DNA from: Flavivirga eckloniae
GTDB taxonomy: Bacteria; Bacteroidota; Bacteroidia; Flavobacteriales; Flavobacteriaceae
Direction of reading: 5' to 3'
Length of the DNA: 64,000 nucleotides
NCBI RefSeq assembly: GCF_002886045.1
Contig: NZ_CP025791.1
Location: 2,185,001-2,249,000 of the forward strand
Positions 9,273 to 17,724 of the stretch are shown one piece after another; position 1 is the stretch's first letter, and each line of letters starts with the position of its first letter. The position numbers were made by a program, and so were the translations under genes. The notes under the pieces were generated by a model, which made no database searches, was not told the origin of the DNA, and saw nothing but the letters and a program-made list of their open reading frames with translations.

Positions 9273-9319
9273 AATTTTGGTTAATTTTAGTTAAGTGATT
9301 TTTTAATCATTTCTAATGT

Positions 9320-9349
9320 GATCGGGAAATGTGGCAGCATTTTCCGATC
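9320..9349. promoter_or_regulatory. Hairpin between fecR and susC
   Basis: GATCGGGAAATG and CATTTTCCGATC form a 12-bp stem with one mismatch and a 6-nt loop. It lies in the 125-bp gap before susC. No T-run follows on the minus strand, so it is not a plain terminator. A leader hairpin or protein-binding site controlling susC is possible but unproven. Confidence 0.45.
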
Positions 9350-9397
9350 TTTCATTTTAGCTAATCGCTGTTGTTTCTATTTCCTCATATAAGTCTG

Positions 9398-10552
9398 CTA
9401 TTTTGGTTTGGTTATTAATATCTCTTTTCCTTCTATCTTGTACTCAAAAGAAGCATAAGCCTGAAAAGCAATTAGAATTTGCTCTAATGTTTCGGTTTCA
9501 AATGTACCTGTGATTGGTTTTTGATTAAATTCTGTGTAGGTATTATTAATCGCAACATTAAAATGGCGTTCCAATTCTTTCACAATAACCTCAAAACGAT
9601 CATCAACAAAGTGAAGTCTTCCTTTTGTCCAGGCAATATATTTTTCAATATCAACTTTTTCAACAGCTACCTCACCACTTTCATAAGTTGCTTTTTGTCC
9701 GGGAGAAACCATAATTAAATTGTCTTTGTTTACTTCTAATTTGGTTTTGTATACCCCAACACGACCTTCTACCAGTACTGTAGATGTATTGCTTTCATTT
9801 TTATAACTGGATACATTAAACTTCGTTCCATACACACGGGTATTCATTTCTTCTGTAATTACTGTAAAAGGATGATCTTGGTCTTTAACAACAGAAAAAT
9901 AAGCTTCACCATCTAGAAAAACATTTCTTTCTAATCCTTTTAAAAATGTAACTGGGTATTTTAGTTTAGATCCTGAATTAAGAAAAACTTCAGAACCATC
10001 GGAAAGAACTATTTGAAATTTTTTCCCATAGGGGACAATTAATTGATTATAAACCAGTGTTTCCTTGTTCGTGGTACTTTCATTAGAATATCGAAGCACT
10101 TTTTTGTTGTGATTTACAATTTCTTCGCCTCTTGTATTCGTTATAATTTCAGAGGAAAACTCATCTAAAACTTTAATCGAGCCGTCTTCAAGCTCTAAAG
10201 TAATCTGGTTAGAAGGATCATTTATTTTTGTTGAAACACTTGAATATTGTGAAATAAGATAGATAGCATAAGCCGAACCAACTAAACAAACCAATACTGC
10301 TGCATATCTGCCCCACTTTTTAACCGATAATTTTAAAACGCTACTCTTTGGTTCTAACTTGGCTTTTTTCTTTATTGAAGCATAGGCACTTTCTAAATTT
10401 ACATCCTGTAGCACTGTATATACATCGCTTTGATCTCTAAGATAAATTTCAAATATCTTCTTGTTATTATCATCTTGTAACCACTTACTTAATTTATATA
10501 ATTCTTCAGAAGTTATCGTATTGTTTAAATATTTATTTATTAGGTTATTCAC
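9398..10552 (-). CDS. FecR-family anti-sigma factor
   Basis: 384 residues. A cytoplasmic N-terminal part (about 1-85) should bind the sigma factor. One membrane segment follows (WGRYAAVLVCLVGSAYAIYLI, split here as WGRYAAVLVCLV then GSAYAIYLI, about 85-107). Next is the periplasmic FecR domain (about 170-285, with VPYGKKFQIVLSDGSEVFLN and FLDGEAYFSV), and a C-terminal STN-like DUF4974 domain (about 310-384, with ITGTFETETLEQIL). It is transcribed with susC and susD and diverges from the sigma gene at 10674. Known role of the family: it holds the ECF sigma factor inactive until the SusC receptor signals substrate binding. The assignment is secure; the partner is inferred from position. Confidence 0.92.
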   Translation of the reverse strand: MNNLINKYLNNTITSEELYKLSKWLQDDNNKKIFEIYLRDQSDVYTVLQDVNLESAYASIKKKAKLEPKSSVLKLSVKKWGRYAAVLVCLVGSAYAIYLISQYSSVSTKINDPSNQITLELEDGSIKVLDEFSSEIITNTRGEEIVNHNKKVLRYSNESTTNKETLVYNQLIVPYGKKFQIVLSDGSEVFLNSGSKLKYPVTFLKGLERNVFLDGEAYFSVVKDQDHPFTVITEEMNTRVYGTKFNVSSYKNESNTSTVLVEGRVGVYKTKLEVNKDNLIMVSPGQKATYESGEVAVEKVDIEKYIAWTKGRLHFVDDRFEVIVKELERHFNVAINNTYTEFNQKPITGTFETETLEQILIAFQAYASFEYKIEGKEILITKPK

Positions 10553-10673
10553 AATTTTTTTATTTATTTGTATCTAATACGAACCATTTTTAAGTATCCC
10601 GTAATACTTTATCATTTTTTTTAATTTTCATACAAAATTTTAAATTTTTTATGAGTTTAACACCCCACTTTCT

Positions 10674-11252
10674 ATGAAAGAATCTGTAGCCAGACTAAAA
10701 AAAGACGATAAAGAGATTTTTAAGTATTTATTTAATCAATATTATAAATCTTTAGTTGGGTATATTACTACATATACTCGAAGTCAATCGGATTCAGAAG
10801 ATATTGTGCAGTATAGCTACACCAAACTATGGGAAAACAGAAAACAACTTAAGGGAAACATTTCTCCTAAAAATTATCTATACACCATAGCACATAACCG
10901 TTACATAGATTTGTACAGAAAGTCAATTAGAGATAATGATCTGTTACAGGAATTAAGACAGGAAAATTTACGTAATAGAATAGAAGAAGATGATGAGTTT
11001 TTAAAAAAACGTATTGAGAAGCTTAAAAAGATTATTGACTTGCTTCCTCCCCGTTGTAAAGAAATTTTATACTTGAGTAGACAAAGAGGGCTAGAATATA
11101 AAGAAATTGGTAATATACTTAATATATCTTCCAGAACAGTTGAAGAGCAAATACGTATAGCGTTTAAAAAAATACGCGAAGCTTTTGAGAATGAACAATT
11201 GCTTTTATTTCTTTTATATTATAATACCGAAGAAATATTTAATAGAAAATAA
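10674..11252 (+). CDS. ECF-type RNA polymerase sigma factor (Bacteroides expansion family)
   Basis: 192 residues. Region 2 (about 8-80) includes FNQYYKSLVGYITTYTRSQSDSEDIVQ and its DxEDIVQ core, and NYLYTIAHNRYIDLYRK lies at its end. Region 4 (about 120-175) contains LLPPRCKEILYLSRQRGLEYKEI with the helix-turn-helix NISSRTVEEQIRIAFKKI. It is divergent from the fecR gene across a 121-bp AT-rich gap. It should direct transcription of the fecR-susC-susD locus when released by the anti-sigma factor. The family is certain; the target promoter was not identified by eye. The long listed motifs are each read directly from the translated frame. Confidence 0.92.
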   Translation: MKESVARLKKDDKEIFKYLFNQYYKSLVGYITTYTRSQSDSEDIVQYSYTKLWENRKQLKGNISPKNYLYTIAHNRYIDLYRKSIRDNDLLQELRQENLRNRIEEDDEFLKKRIEKLKKIIDLLPPRCKEILYLSRQRGLEYKEIGNILNISSRTVEEQIRIAFKKIREAFENEQLLLFLLYYNTEEIFNRK

Positions 11253-11313
11253 TCGCTATTCCTAGCAATATTTAACCTTGATCTAATATTATAAAAAAGT
11301 GCTTTACCTGCAT

Positions 11314-11349
11314 AAAAAAAGCCTCTACAAGAAATCTTGTAAAGGCTTT
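11314..11349 (-). terminator. Rho-independent terminator after the two tRNA genes
   Basis: A 15-bp stem with one mismatch (arms at 11318-11332 and 11335-11349) is followed on the minus strand by a run of seven T. It sits just 3' of the tRNA-Leu gene. Confidence 0.8.
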
Positions 11350-11351
11350 AG

Positions 11352-11435
11352 TACTGAAGGCGGGACTTGAACCCGCACGGCCCAAGGGCCATTGGATTTT
11401 AAGTCCAACGTGTCTACCAATTCCACCACTTCAGC
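11352..11435 (-). tRNA. tRNA-Leu (anticodon TAA)
   Basis: 84 nt. The acceptor stem GCTGAAG pairs with CTTCAGT. The D-loop is typical (GGTGGAATTGGTAGACACG), the anticodon arm TTGGACTTAAAATCCAA gives TAA, there is a long variable arm (GGCCCTTGGGCC region), and the T-loop is GGGTTCAAGTCCC. No CCA is encoded. It is followed by a terminator and preceded by tRNA-Gly. Confidence 0.95.
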
Positions 11436-11461
11436 ATTGGTATATTTTAAGAAAGTATCAG

Positions 11462-11533
11462 AGCGAAAGACGGGATTTGAACCCGCGACCCTCACCTTGG
11501 CAAGGTGATGCTCTACCCCTGAGCTACTTTCGC
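11462..11533 (-). tRNA. tRNA-Gly (anticodon GCC)
   Basis: 72 nt. The acceptor stem GCGAAAG pairs with CTTTCGC, discriminator T. The D-arm is GCTCAGGGGTAGAGC, the anticodon arm CACCTTGCCAAGGTG gives GCC, and the T-arm is GCGGGTTCAAATCCCGT. No CCA is encoded. It is probably co-transcribed with the tRNA-Leu gene 26 bp downstream. Confidence 0.95.
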
Positions 11534-11651
11534 AGTCTTTTTAATGAACTTACCTACGGTTAGCAGGCGGTGCAATATCGCTATTGCGGATGCAAATTTA
11601 AAATATTTCTATTAATTGCAAAGCCTTTTATCAAAATAAATGAAATTTATT

Positions 11652-14264
11652 TTACGCCCGCTTTTTTTTAACCAACATTCGTTTAATTTCATTCAGTTTC
11701 ATTAACGCTTCCACTGGTGTAAGTGTATCAATATCAGTATGTAATATTTCGTCTTTGATATTTTCTAATAAGGGGTCATCTAAATTAAAAAAACTGAGTT
11801 GCATCTCGTCTTCTATCGATTTAACCTTATCTGTAAGCTCTTCGCTGGAATGAGACTTCTCTAATTTCTTTAAAATCTTGTTAGCTCGATGTAAAACCTG
11901 TTGAGGCATTCCGGCCATTTTAGCCACATGAATACCAAAACTATGCTCACTACCACCTGCTACCAGTTTTCTTAAAAAAAGCACATTGTCCTTTAATTCT
12001 TTAACAGAGACATTGAAGTTTTTAATTCGCTCAAACGTTTCAGTCATTTCGTTTAACTCGTGGTAATGCGTTGCGAATAAGGTTTTAGGCTTCGCAGGGT
12101 GTTCGTGTAAATATTCGCTAATAGCCCAAGCTATAGAAATACCATCGTAGGTACTTGTACCACGGCCTATTTCGTCAAGCAACACCAGACTTCTGTCTGA
12201 AATATTATTTAGAATGGAAGCCGTTTCATTCATTTCTACCATAAAGGTTGATTCGCCCATCGAGATATTATCGCTGGCGCCTACCCGTGTAAAAATCTTA
12301 TCTACCAAACCAATACGAGCTTCTTTTGCCGGTACAAAACTTCCTATTTGAGCCAATAGCACAATTAATGCCGACTGACGTAAAATGGCCGATTTACCAG
12401 ACATATTAGGCCCGGTAATCATAATAATTTGCTGGGCAACCCTATCTAAAAACACATCGTTAGCAATATACGCCTCTCCAATAGGCAACTGTTTTTCTAT
12501 AACTGGATGGCGTCCATCCTTTATATCCAAATCGAAAGAATCATCAATAATAGGATATACATAGTTATTATCGTTTGCTAATTGGGCAAATCCAGACAAA
12601 CAATCTAACTGACCAATTAAATAAGCGTTCTGTTGTACTTCCTTTATATATTGGTTCATCCACGATACCAATTCTGCAAACAACTGTTGTTCGATAGCTT
12701 GAATTCTATCTTCGGCTCCTAAAATTTTAGCCTCATATTCTTTAAGTTCCTCAGTAATATAACGTTCGGCACTTACCAAAGTTTGCTTTCTAATCCAATC
12801 TTCTGGCACCTTATCTTTATGCGTATTACGCACCTCAATATAATACCCAAACACATTGTTTGAAGCTATTTTTAATGATGTAATACCTGTGCGCTCACTT
12901 TCACGCTCCAACATATTATCAAGATAATCTTTTCCGGATTTTGACAAGCCTCTCAATTCATCCAATTCTGAAGAAAAACCAACAGCAATACTGTTTCCCT
13001 TCAATACGTTAACAGGAGCATCTTCATTGAGCGTTTCTTTAATTCTTTCGCGAAGTGCTTCACAGCTTTGAAGCGTATTCCCTATGGTTTTAAGCGATTC
13101 GTTGTCGCAATTCGATGCCAAGGATTTTATAGGTACTATGGCTTCTAAAGAATTTTTAAGCTGAATGACCTCACGAGGGTTCACTTTTCCCGTCGCTATT
13201 TTAGAAATGAGTCGCTCTAAATCCCCTATTTGTTTAATGTGATTTTGAATTTTTTGAAGCACTGTAGTTTCCTTGGTTAGAAAATCCACTACTTCGTGGC
13301 GTTGTTTTATTTTATCCACATTTTTTAAAGGCAATGCCAACCAACGTTTTAGCAAACGTCCACCCATCGCCGAAATGGTTTTATCAATCACATTTAAAAG
13401 CGTAACGGCATTATTGTTGGTGGAATGATAAAGCTCTAAATTCCTGATAGTGAATTTATCCATCCAGACATAATCATCTTCTGCTATTCTAGAAATACCC
13501 GTGATATGTTGCAGTTTATTATGCTGTGTTTCCGACAGATAATGTAAAATAGAACCTGATGCAATAATGCCTTCATACAAATCTTCAATACCAAAACCTT
13601 TTAATGTTTTAGTATCAAAATGTCTTATTAAAGTTTCATAAGCATAGTCCGTTTGATACACCCAATCTTCCATATAAAACGTATGAAAATCATTTCCAAA
13701 TGTTTCATTAAACATGGTACGTTTTTGTTTGGAAACCAAAACTTCGCTAGGCTTGAAATTCTGTAATAGCTTATCTATATATTCGGCATTACCTTGGGAG
13801 GTTAAAAATTCTCCGGTAGAAATATCCAAAAACGAAATCCCTATATACTTTTTGTCAAAATAAACAGAACACAAAAAGTTATTGGATTTTGATACTAAAA
13901 CCTCATCATTAAGCGCCACACCCGGAGTTACTAACTCCGTTACACCGCGTTTAACGATTGTTTTGGTCTGCTTAGGATCTTCCAATTGATCGCAAATGGC
14001 AACACGCTCACCCGCTTTAACCAATTTTGGTAAATAGGTATTTAATGAGTGGTGCGGAAACCCTGCCAATTCCGTTTCGCTTTCGCTACCAGCACCTCGC
14101 TTGGTTAAAATAATACCTAAAATACCTGCCGTTTTAACGGCATCCTCTCCAAAAGTTTCATAAAAATCACCTACTCGAAACAACAATAAAGCATCAGGAT
14201 ACTTTGCTTTAATAGCATTGTATTGTTTCATTAACGGAGTTTCTTTTTTTGTTTTTTTTGCCAA
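11652..14264 (-). CDS. mutS: DNA mismatch repair protein MutS
   Basis: 870 residues, normal for MutS. The N-terminal mismatch-recognition motif F-Y-E is at residues 34-36 ([13 protein letters not shown]). Connector, lever and clamp regions follow, and the ATPase has Walker [14 protein letters not shown] near residue 615, Walker [14 protein letters not shown] and a conserved THYHEL. MutS dimers detect mispairs and recruit MutL to start strand repair. The C-terminus ([11 protein letters not shown] region) resembles the beta-clamp-binding and tetramerisation tail. It stands alone on the minus strand, downstream of a 209-bp gap with a foldback repeat. The first codons ([19 protein letters not shown]) fit the family start. 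Confidence 0.97.
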   Translation of the reverse strand: MAKKTKKETPLMKQYNAIKAKYPDALLLFRVGDFYETFGEDAVKTAGILGIILTKRGAGSESETELAGFPHHSLNTYLPKLVKAGERVAICDQLEDPKQTKTIVKRGVTELVTPGVALNDEVLVSKSNNFLCSVYFDKKYIGISFLDISTGEFLTSQGNAEYIDKLLQNFKPSEVLVSKQKRTMFNETFGNDFHTFYMEDWVYQTDYAYETLIRHFDTKTLKGFGIEDLYEGIIASGSILHYLSETQHNKLQHITGISRIAEDDYVWMDKFTIRNLELYHSTNNNAVTLLNVIDKTISAMGGRLLKRWLALPLKNVDKIKQRHEVVDFLTKETTVLQKIQNHIKQIGDLERLISKIATGKVNPREVIQLKNSLEAIVPIKSLASNCDNESLKTIGNTLQSCEALRERIKETLNEDAPVNVLKGNSIAVGFSSELDELRGLSKSGKDYLDNMLERESERTGITSLKIASNNVFGYYIEVRNTHKDKVPEDWIRKQTLVSAERYITEELKEYEAKILGAEDRIQAIEQQLFAELVSWMNQYIKEVQQNAYLIGQLDCLSGFAQLANDNNYVYPIIDDSFDLDIKDGRHPVIEKQLPIGEAYIANDVFLDRVAQQIIMITGPNMSGKSAILRQSALIVLLAQIGSFVPAKEARIGLVDKIFTRVGASDNISMGESTFMVEMNETASILNNISDRSLVLLDEIGRGTSTYDGISIAWAISEYLHEHPAKPKTLFATHYHELNEMTETFERIKNFNVSVKELKDNVLFLRKLVAGGSEHSFGIHVAKMAGMPQQVLHRANKILKKLEKSHSSEELTDKVKSIEDEMQLSFFNLDDPLLENIKDEILHTDIDTLTPVEALMKLNEIKRMLVKKKRA

Positions 14265-14398
14265 TGATGATATGGTTTTTAAGTGTTATTTTTGCAGATA
14301 CAGTAAGATTGCTAATGTAGTATTATTTTGATTTTCATTAAAATTGAAACATTAGAAGTTATTTACAATTATTAACAAACTATTAAATTATTTTAGTT

Positions 14399-14457
14399 GT
14401 CATTCTGAACAAAGTGAAGAATTTTTTCTTGAGATGCTTCGACAAGCTCAGCATGAC
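14399..14457. repeat. Small foldback repeat (GTCATTCTGA type)
   Basis: The ends GTCATTCTGAACAAAGTGAAG and the reverse complement of CTTCGACAAGCTCAGCATGAC match at about 15 of 21 positions. Similar GTCATT... palindromes are scattered through flavobacterial intergenic DNA, and another lies at 62341-62461 in this window. Single-element nature is inferred from the two imperfect arms. Confidence 0.6.
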
Positions 14458-14473
14458 TTAACGTTAAAAAAGC

Positions 14474-15010
14474 ATGCGGAAACTAAAAAATAGTGAATTA
14501 GACCGATTGAGTATTGATGATTTTAAATCGGTAAAAAAAACACCAATTATTATTGTATTAGACAATATTAGAAGCTTAAACAATATTGGCTCTGTATTTA
14601 GAACGAGTGATGCTTTTTTAATTGAAAAAATTTATCTCTGCGGCATAACGGCTACACCACCTCATAAAGATATTCATAAAACAGCCTTGGGGAGTACCGA
14701 TACGGTAGCATGGGAATACGTTAAAAACACTTCGGATTTAGTTGAAAACTTAAAACAAGACGGTATTAAAATTTGTTCTATCGAACAAACTGAAAATGCT
14801 ACCATGCTTAATGACTTTATTCCTGAAACCAACACAACTTATGCTCTGGTTTTTGGTAACGAAGTTAAAGGGGTGGATCAAAATGTGGTAACTGCCAGCG
14901 ACATGGTTATTGAAATCCCTCAATTTGGCACCAAACATTCTTTAAATATTTCGGTTAGTGCTGGTGTGGTTATTTGGGATGTGTTCTCCAAACTAAAATC
15001 GAACCAATGA
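14474..15010 (+). CDS. TrmH/SpoU-family RNA 2'-O-methyltransferase
   Basis: 178 residues covering just the SPOUT catalytic domain. Motif 1 is NNIGSVFRTSDAF (about 36-48), motif 2 is LVFGNEVKGVDQ and motif 3 is IPQFGTKHSLNISVSAGVV, together forming the knotted S-adenosylmethionine site. There is no extra N-terminal RNA-binding domain, so it is a short TrmH/TrmL-like member that methylates a ribose in tRNA or rRNA; the exact target cannot be told. The stop codon overlaps the start of the DUF1801 gene (ATGA at 15007-15010), so the two are translationally coupled. Divergent from mutS. Confidence 0.88.
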   Translation: MRKLKNSELDRLSIDDFKSVKKTPIIIVLDNIRSLNNIGSVFRTSDAFLIEKIYLCGITATPPHKDIHKTALGSTDTVAWEYVKNTSDLVENLKQDGIKICSIEQTENATMLNDFIPETNTTYALVFGNEVKGVDQNVVTASDMVIEIPQFGTKHSLNISVSAGVVIWDVFSKLKSNQ

Positions 15011-15435
15011 AAAAATTAGAAGTAAAAACAGATTCTAGAGTTGAATTGGTTTTCAACAATTATCCCGATTCGGTTAGAAAGAAAATGACAAGTCTTCGGG
15101 AATTAATTATGGAGACTGCTAGTGAAATAGAAGGATTGAACAATTTGGAAGAAACCCTAAAATGGGGAGAGCCTAGTTACCTAACAAAAAAAGGCAGTAC
15201 CATTAGAATCGATTGGAAATCTAAAAACCCAAATCAATATGCTATGTATTTCCAATGCACTAGCAGATTGGTATCTACATTTAGAACCATTTATAAAAGC
15301 ACTCTTAATTTTGAAGGGAAAAGAGCGATTGTTCTTCAATTGAAAGAGGAACTACCTAAAGACGCTTTAAAAAACTGCATCGCAGCTGCGCTTACCTATC
15401 ATAAAGTTAAACATTTACCTTTGTTGGGAATGTAA
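15007..15435 (+). CDS. DUF1801 domain protein
   Basis: 142 residues from the ATG at 15007, which overlaps the upstream stop codon. A longer in-frame start at 14974 would sit inside the methyltransferase gene and is not preferred. The pattern VFNNYPDSVRKKMTSLRELI, then LEETLKWGEPSYLTKKGSTIRIDWK and a C-terminal LKNCIAAALTYHK, fits the DUF1801 (YdhG-like) fold, a small alpha/beta domain of unsettled function. It lacks a signal peptide and is probably cytoplasmic. Family call fairly sure; role unknown. Confidence 0.8.
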   Translation: MKKLEVKTDSRVELVFNNYPDSVRKKMTSLRELIMETASEIEGLNNLEETLKWGEPSYLTKKGSTIRIDWKSKNPNQYAMYFQCTSRLVSTFRTIYKSTLNFEGKRAIVLQLKEELPKDALKNCIAAALTYHKVKHLPLLGM

Positions 15436-15516
15436 AAACAGTGTTTTATTTGTAGTTTTTTATCTACAATTTGGTTTGATTCTAAACTTACAAAATTATA
15501 ACTTCGCTTATCAATC

Positions 15517-15545
15517 GATATAATTCATTGAAACGGAATTATATC
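15517..15545. repeat. 10-bp perfect inverted repeat upstream of the orphan gene
   Basis: GATATAATTC and GAATTATATC flank a 9-nt spacer and are followed at once by TAACGTTGTATG. It marks the 5' boundary of the possible cassette that ends in the foldback element at 16327-16498. Operator or terminator roles are equally open. Confidence 0.5.
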
Positions 15546-15581
15546 ATAACGTTGTATGAAAGCGAAAAACAAACATAAAAT

Positions 15582-16307
15582 ATGGATACATCAGATTGGA
15601 TAGCTTTTGGAGCTGCATTTCTTTCACTTATCGCTTTAGGGTTATCGGGAATCGCAATATGGAAAACTCATTATTCAAAATTCTCACCGATACTGACAGT
15701 GGGATATTGCACATTTAGAATCTATCCGATTAAAAATGAAAATGATAAATGGTACATTCCAAGTTTTGATATTCCAATCAGTCTAACGAATAGTGGGGCT
15801 CAAATTGGTAAAATAATAGACCTTCGACTAAAAATTACTTTCCCAGATTTACCCATCCCAAACCACTATGAACACTTTGGAGCTAAATGGGTGGTTGAAG
15901 GAAGTGAACTATCGGACGAAAGATTCACATGGATAAACAAAGCAAGTACTGAAAAATGGATACCAATCGTTCTTCTAGCTAATCAAACAAAAACAACTCA
16001 TTTAGTCTTTGAAAGCTTTAGATGGGAAGATCCTGTAATCCAAAAGAAAATGAAATGTACTCTTGAGATTAAGACAGACAAAGAAGATAAATATCAAGAA
16101 ATTGACCATTGGTCATATGACTTAACGACAAGGACATGGTACAGTCTCGCTGAAGAGGGTCGCGCTCATCTGTGTTCATCAGAATTGACTAAAGAGAAAG
16201 AAGAATACATTCATCCCAAAGATTTACATAAATACACAAGCACCAAAGATGAAATTAAAGAGCCTGAGAAAAAATCAGCTCCTTCATATCTAGATTATAA
16301 GAAATGA
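15582..16307 (+). CDS. Orphan protein with N-terminal membrane anchor
   Basis: 241 residues, not recognised as a named family. One membrane segment lies near the N-terminus (WIAFGAAFLSLIALGLSGIAIW, about residues 6-27, shown here only to mark its position). The rest is a soluble domain with a beta-sandwich-like pattern (FDIPISLTNSGAQIGKIIDL, then LVFESFRWEDP), reminiscent of uncharacterised single-pass proteins whose exposed domain has an immunoglobulin-like or NTS-G motif. The tail is charged and Lys/Glu-rich. The short flanks hold an inverted repeat upstream and a 172-bp foldback element starting 19 bp after the stop, so the gene looks like an inserted unit between housekeeping genes. The start ATG at 15582 follows AAACATAAAAT, with no Shine-Dalgarno. 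Function unknown. Confidence 0.65.
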   Translation: MDTSDWIAFGAAFLSLIALGLSGIAIWKTHYSKFSPILTVGYCTFRIYPIKNENDKWYIPSFDIPISLTNSGAQIGKIIDLRLKITFPDLPIPNHYEHFGAKWVVEGSELSDERFTWINKASTEKWIPIVLLANQTKTTHLVFESFRWEDPVIQKKMKCTLEIKTDKEDKYQEIDHWSYDLTTRTWYSLAEEGRAHLCSSELTKEKEEYIHPKDLHKYTSTKDEIKEPEKKSAPSYLDYKK

Positions 16308-16326
16308 AAATCCAGCATGTAACACT

Positions 16327-16498
16327 GTATATAGCAAATAGGGCGTTCAGTGTTAAGGAAAGTTCAGTGCTATTAAGTAACACCGCCAAATCGTTGATTT
16401 GGCTTTTAAGAATGGATAATTTAAAAACAAAATACAACGCTTTGGCTCAGTGCAAATTTGAAAGTTCATTGCTTTCTACTGCCCTACTTGCCATATAC
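16327..16498. repeat. 172-bp foldback element, attC-like in layout
   Basis: The ends are an 18-bp inverted repeat with two mismatches (GTATATAGCAAATAGGGC at 16327-16344 against GCCCTACTTGCCATATAC at 16481-16498). The middle holds a perfect hairpin GCCAAATC-GTT-GATTTGGC (16385-16403). Two direct-repeat-like blocks (GTTCAGTG...AAAGTTCAGTGCT and GCTCAGTG...AAAGTTCATTGCT) lie on either side of it. TAAACGATAAGC follows, close to an integron-type GTTRRRY core with one change. A 65-codon frame across it is taken to be a by-product. Confidence 0.7.
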
Positions 16499-16523
16499 TA
16501 AACGATAAGCGTAACAAAAAAAA

Positions 16524-17654
16524 TCATTCCCTAGAAATCTCTCCCAAAAGCCACAAATAATCTAATCTATTATCCACAAAATCCTTATCCGAAATATCAA
16601 TGATTTTCACGTTAAAATCGGGCTGTGATTTTAAAAAATCCAAATACCCTGTATTGATTCTTTCTAGATAGTCATTTTCAATATTTTGTTCATAATCCCG
16701 TCCACGCTTTTTAATGTTTTCTTGTAATCTTTCTGTATTTTGATATAAATACACATACAAATCTGGTTTTGCAATTTCTTTGTACATTAAATAGAATAAC
16801 TTTCTATACAGCTTAAACTCGTCTTCCTGTAATGTGATTTTTGAGAAAATAAGCGATTTAAACACATCGTAATCGCTCACAATAAAATCCTTGAACAAAT
16901 CGAGTTGGGCTAAATCGTCAGAAATTTGTTGGTAGCGTTCTGCTAAAAAAGACATCTCCAGAGGAAAGGCATAACGCGATGCATCTTCGTAAAACTTAGG
17001 CAAAAACGGGTTATCTGCAAATTGTTCCAAAATAAGCTTTGCATTAAAATCGTCCGCAATTTTATTGGTCAGACTGGTTTTTCCTGCTCCAATATTCCCT
17101 TCAATGGCAATATAATTATACTTTGAGAAATTAAAAGCTTTCCTAGGGTTTTTCAACCAAATATTAATAGGCTCTAAAACACTTTCATCGTTGCATTCGG
17201 TTAACAGAACAGAAACTTCCTTATCGAATTTGGGATGTTTTATTTTAGATGCTACATCGTTAAGTGGCACCAACACAAACTTACGTTTCTGCATTTCCGG
17301 ATGTGGCACCATAAGCGTTTCAGTTTCAATAACATTATCCTCAACAAAAATAATATCCAAATCTATAATGCGCGCTTCGTAACCTTCCGCAGTATTTCTT
17401 GTGCGTCCTAAATCTGTTTCAATGCCAAGCAAAACCTCAAGCAGTTCCTGAGATTTCAAATCGCTTTTTAAGACCAGACAAGCATTAAAAAAGTCATCGC
17501 TTTCAAAACCAAAAGCAGGAGACCTATAAACTTTCGAAATCAGTTTTATACTTCCTGCCCTCACATGTATTAAATCAACCGCTTCTTGAAGGTTTTTAAG
17601 TTTATCTCCCTTATTGCTGCCCAAGGCAATATAAAATGTTGTTGATTGCATCAT
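16524..17654 (-). CDS. folK: FolK-deoxynucleoside kinase fusion
   Basis: 376 residues with two enzymes. Residues 1-about 165 are 6-hydroxymethyl-7,8-dihydropterin pyrophosphokinase: FYIALGSNKGDK at the start, RSPAFGFESDDFFNA, and the signature RIIDLDIIF at 95-103. This step makes the activated pterin for folate synthesis. Residues about 178-376 are a deoxynucleoside kinase: P-loop EGNIGAGKTS (185-194), LEQFADNPF, and a DRY-like SDYDVF segment, which phosphorylates salvaged deoxynucleosides. Such fusions are known from Flavobacteria. The join carries a short linker (IWLKNPRKAFNFSKYN). The second Met could also be the start. It links folate supply with nucleotide salvage, both needed for dTTP, but that link is inference. 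Confidence 0.9.
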   Translation of the reverse strand: MMQSTTFYIALGSNKGDKLKNLQEAVDLIHVRAGSIKLISKVYRSPAFGFESDDFFNACLVLKSDLKSQELLEVLLGIETDLGRTRNTAEGYEARIIDLDIIFVEDNVIETETLMVPHPEMQKRKFVLVPLNDVASKIKHPKFDKEVSVLLTECNDESVLEPINIWLKNPRKAFNFSKYNYIAIEGNIGAGKTSLTNKIADDFNAKLILEQFADNPFLPKFYEDASRYAFPLEMSFLAERYQQISDDLAQLDLFKDFIVSDYDVFKSLIFSKITLQEDEFKLYRKLFYLMYKEIAKPDLYVYLYQNTERLQENIKKRGRDYEQNIENDYLERINTGYLDFLKSQPDFNVKIIDISDKDFVDNRLDYLWLLGEISRE

Positions 17655-17724
17655 AGAAAAGCAAAATAATAAAAGTAAATGGTTTCCTTTATATTTACAA
17701 CACGTATTTATTCACAATTACTGT

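Noticed and set aside
16304-16501. 65-codon plus-strand frame starting at the end of the orphan gene
   Set aside because: Lies almost exactly over the foldback element; the reading frame is better explained by the repeat than by a protein.
15436-16523. Complete integron
   Set aside because: No integrase and no second cassette in the window; the core-like boxes do not match the consensus exactly. Kept only as a cassette-like hypothesis.
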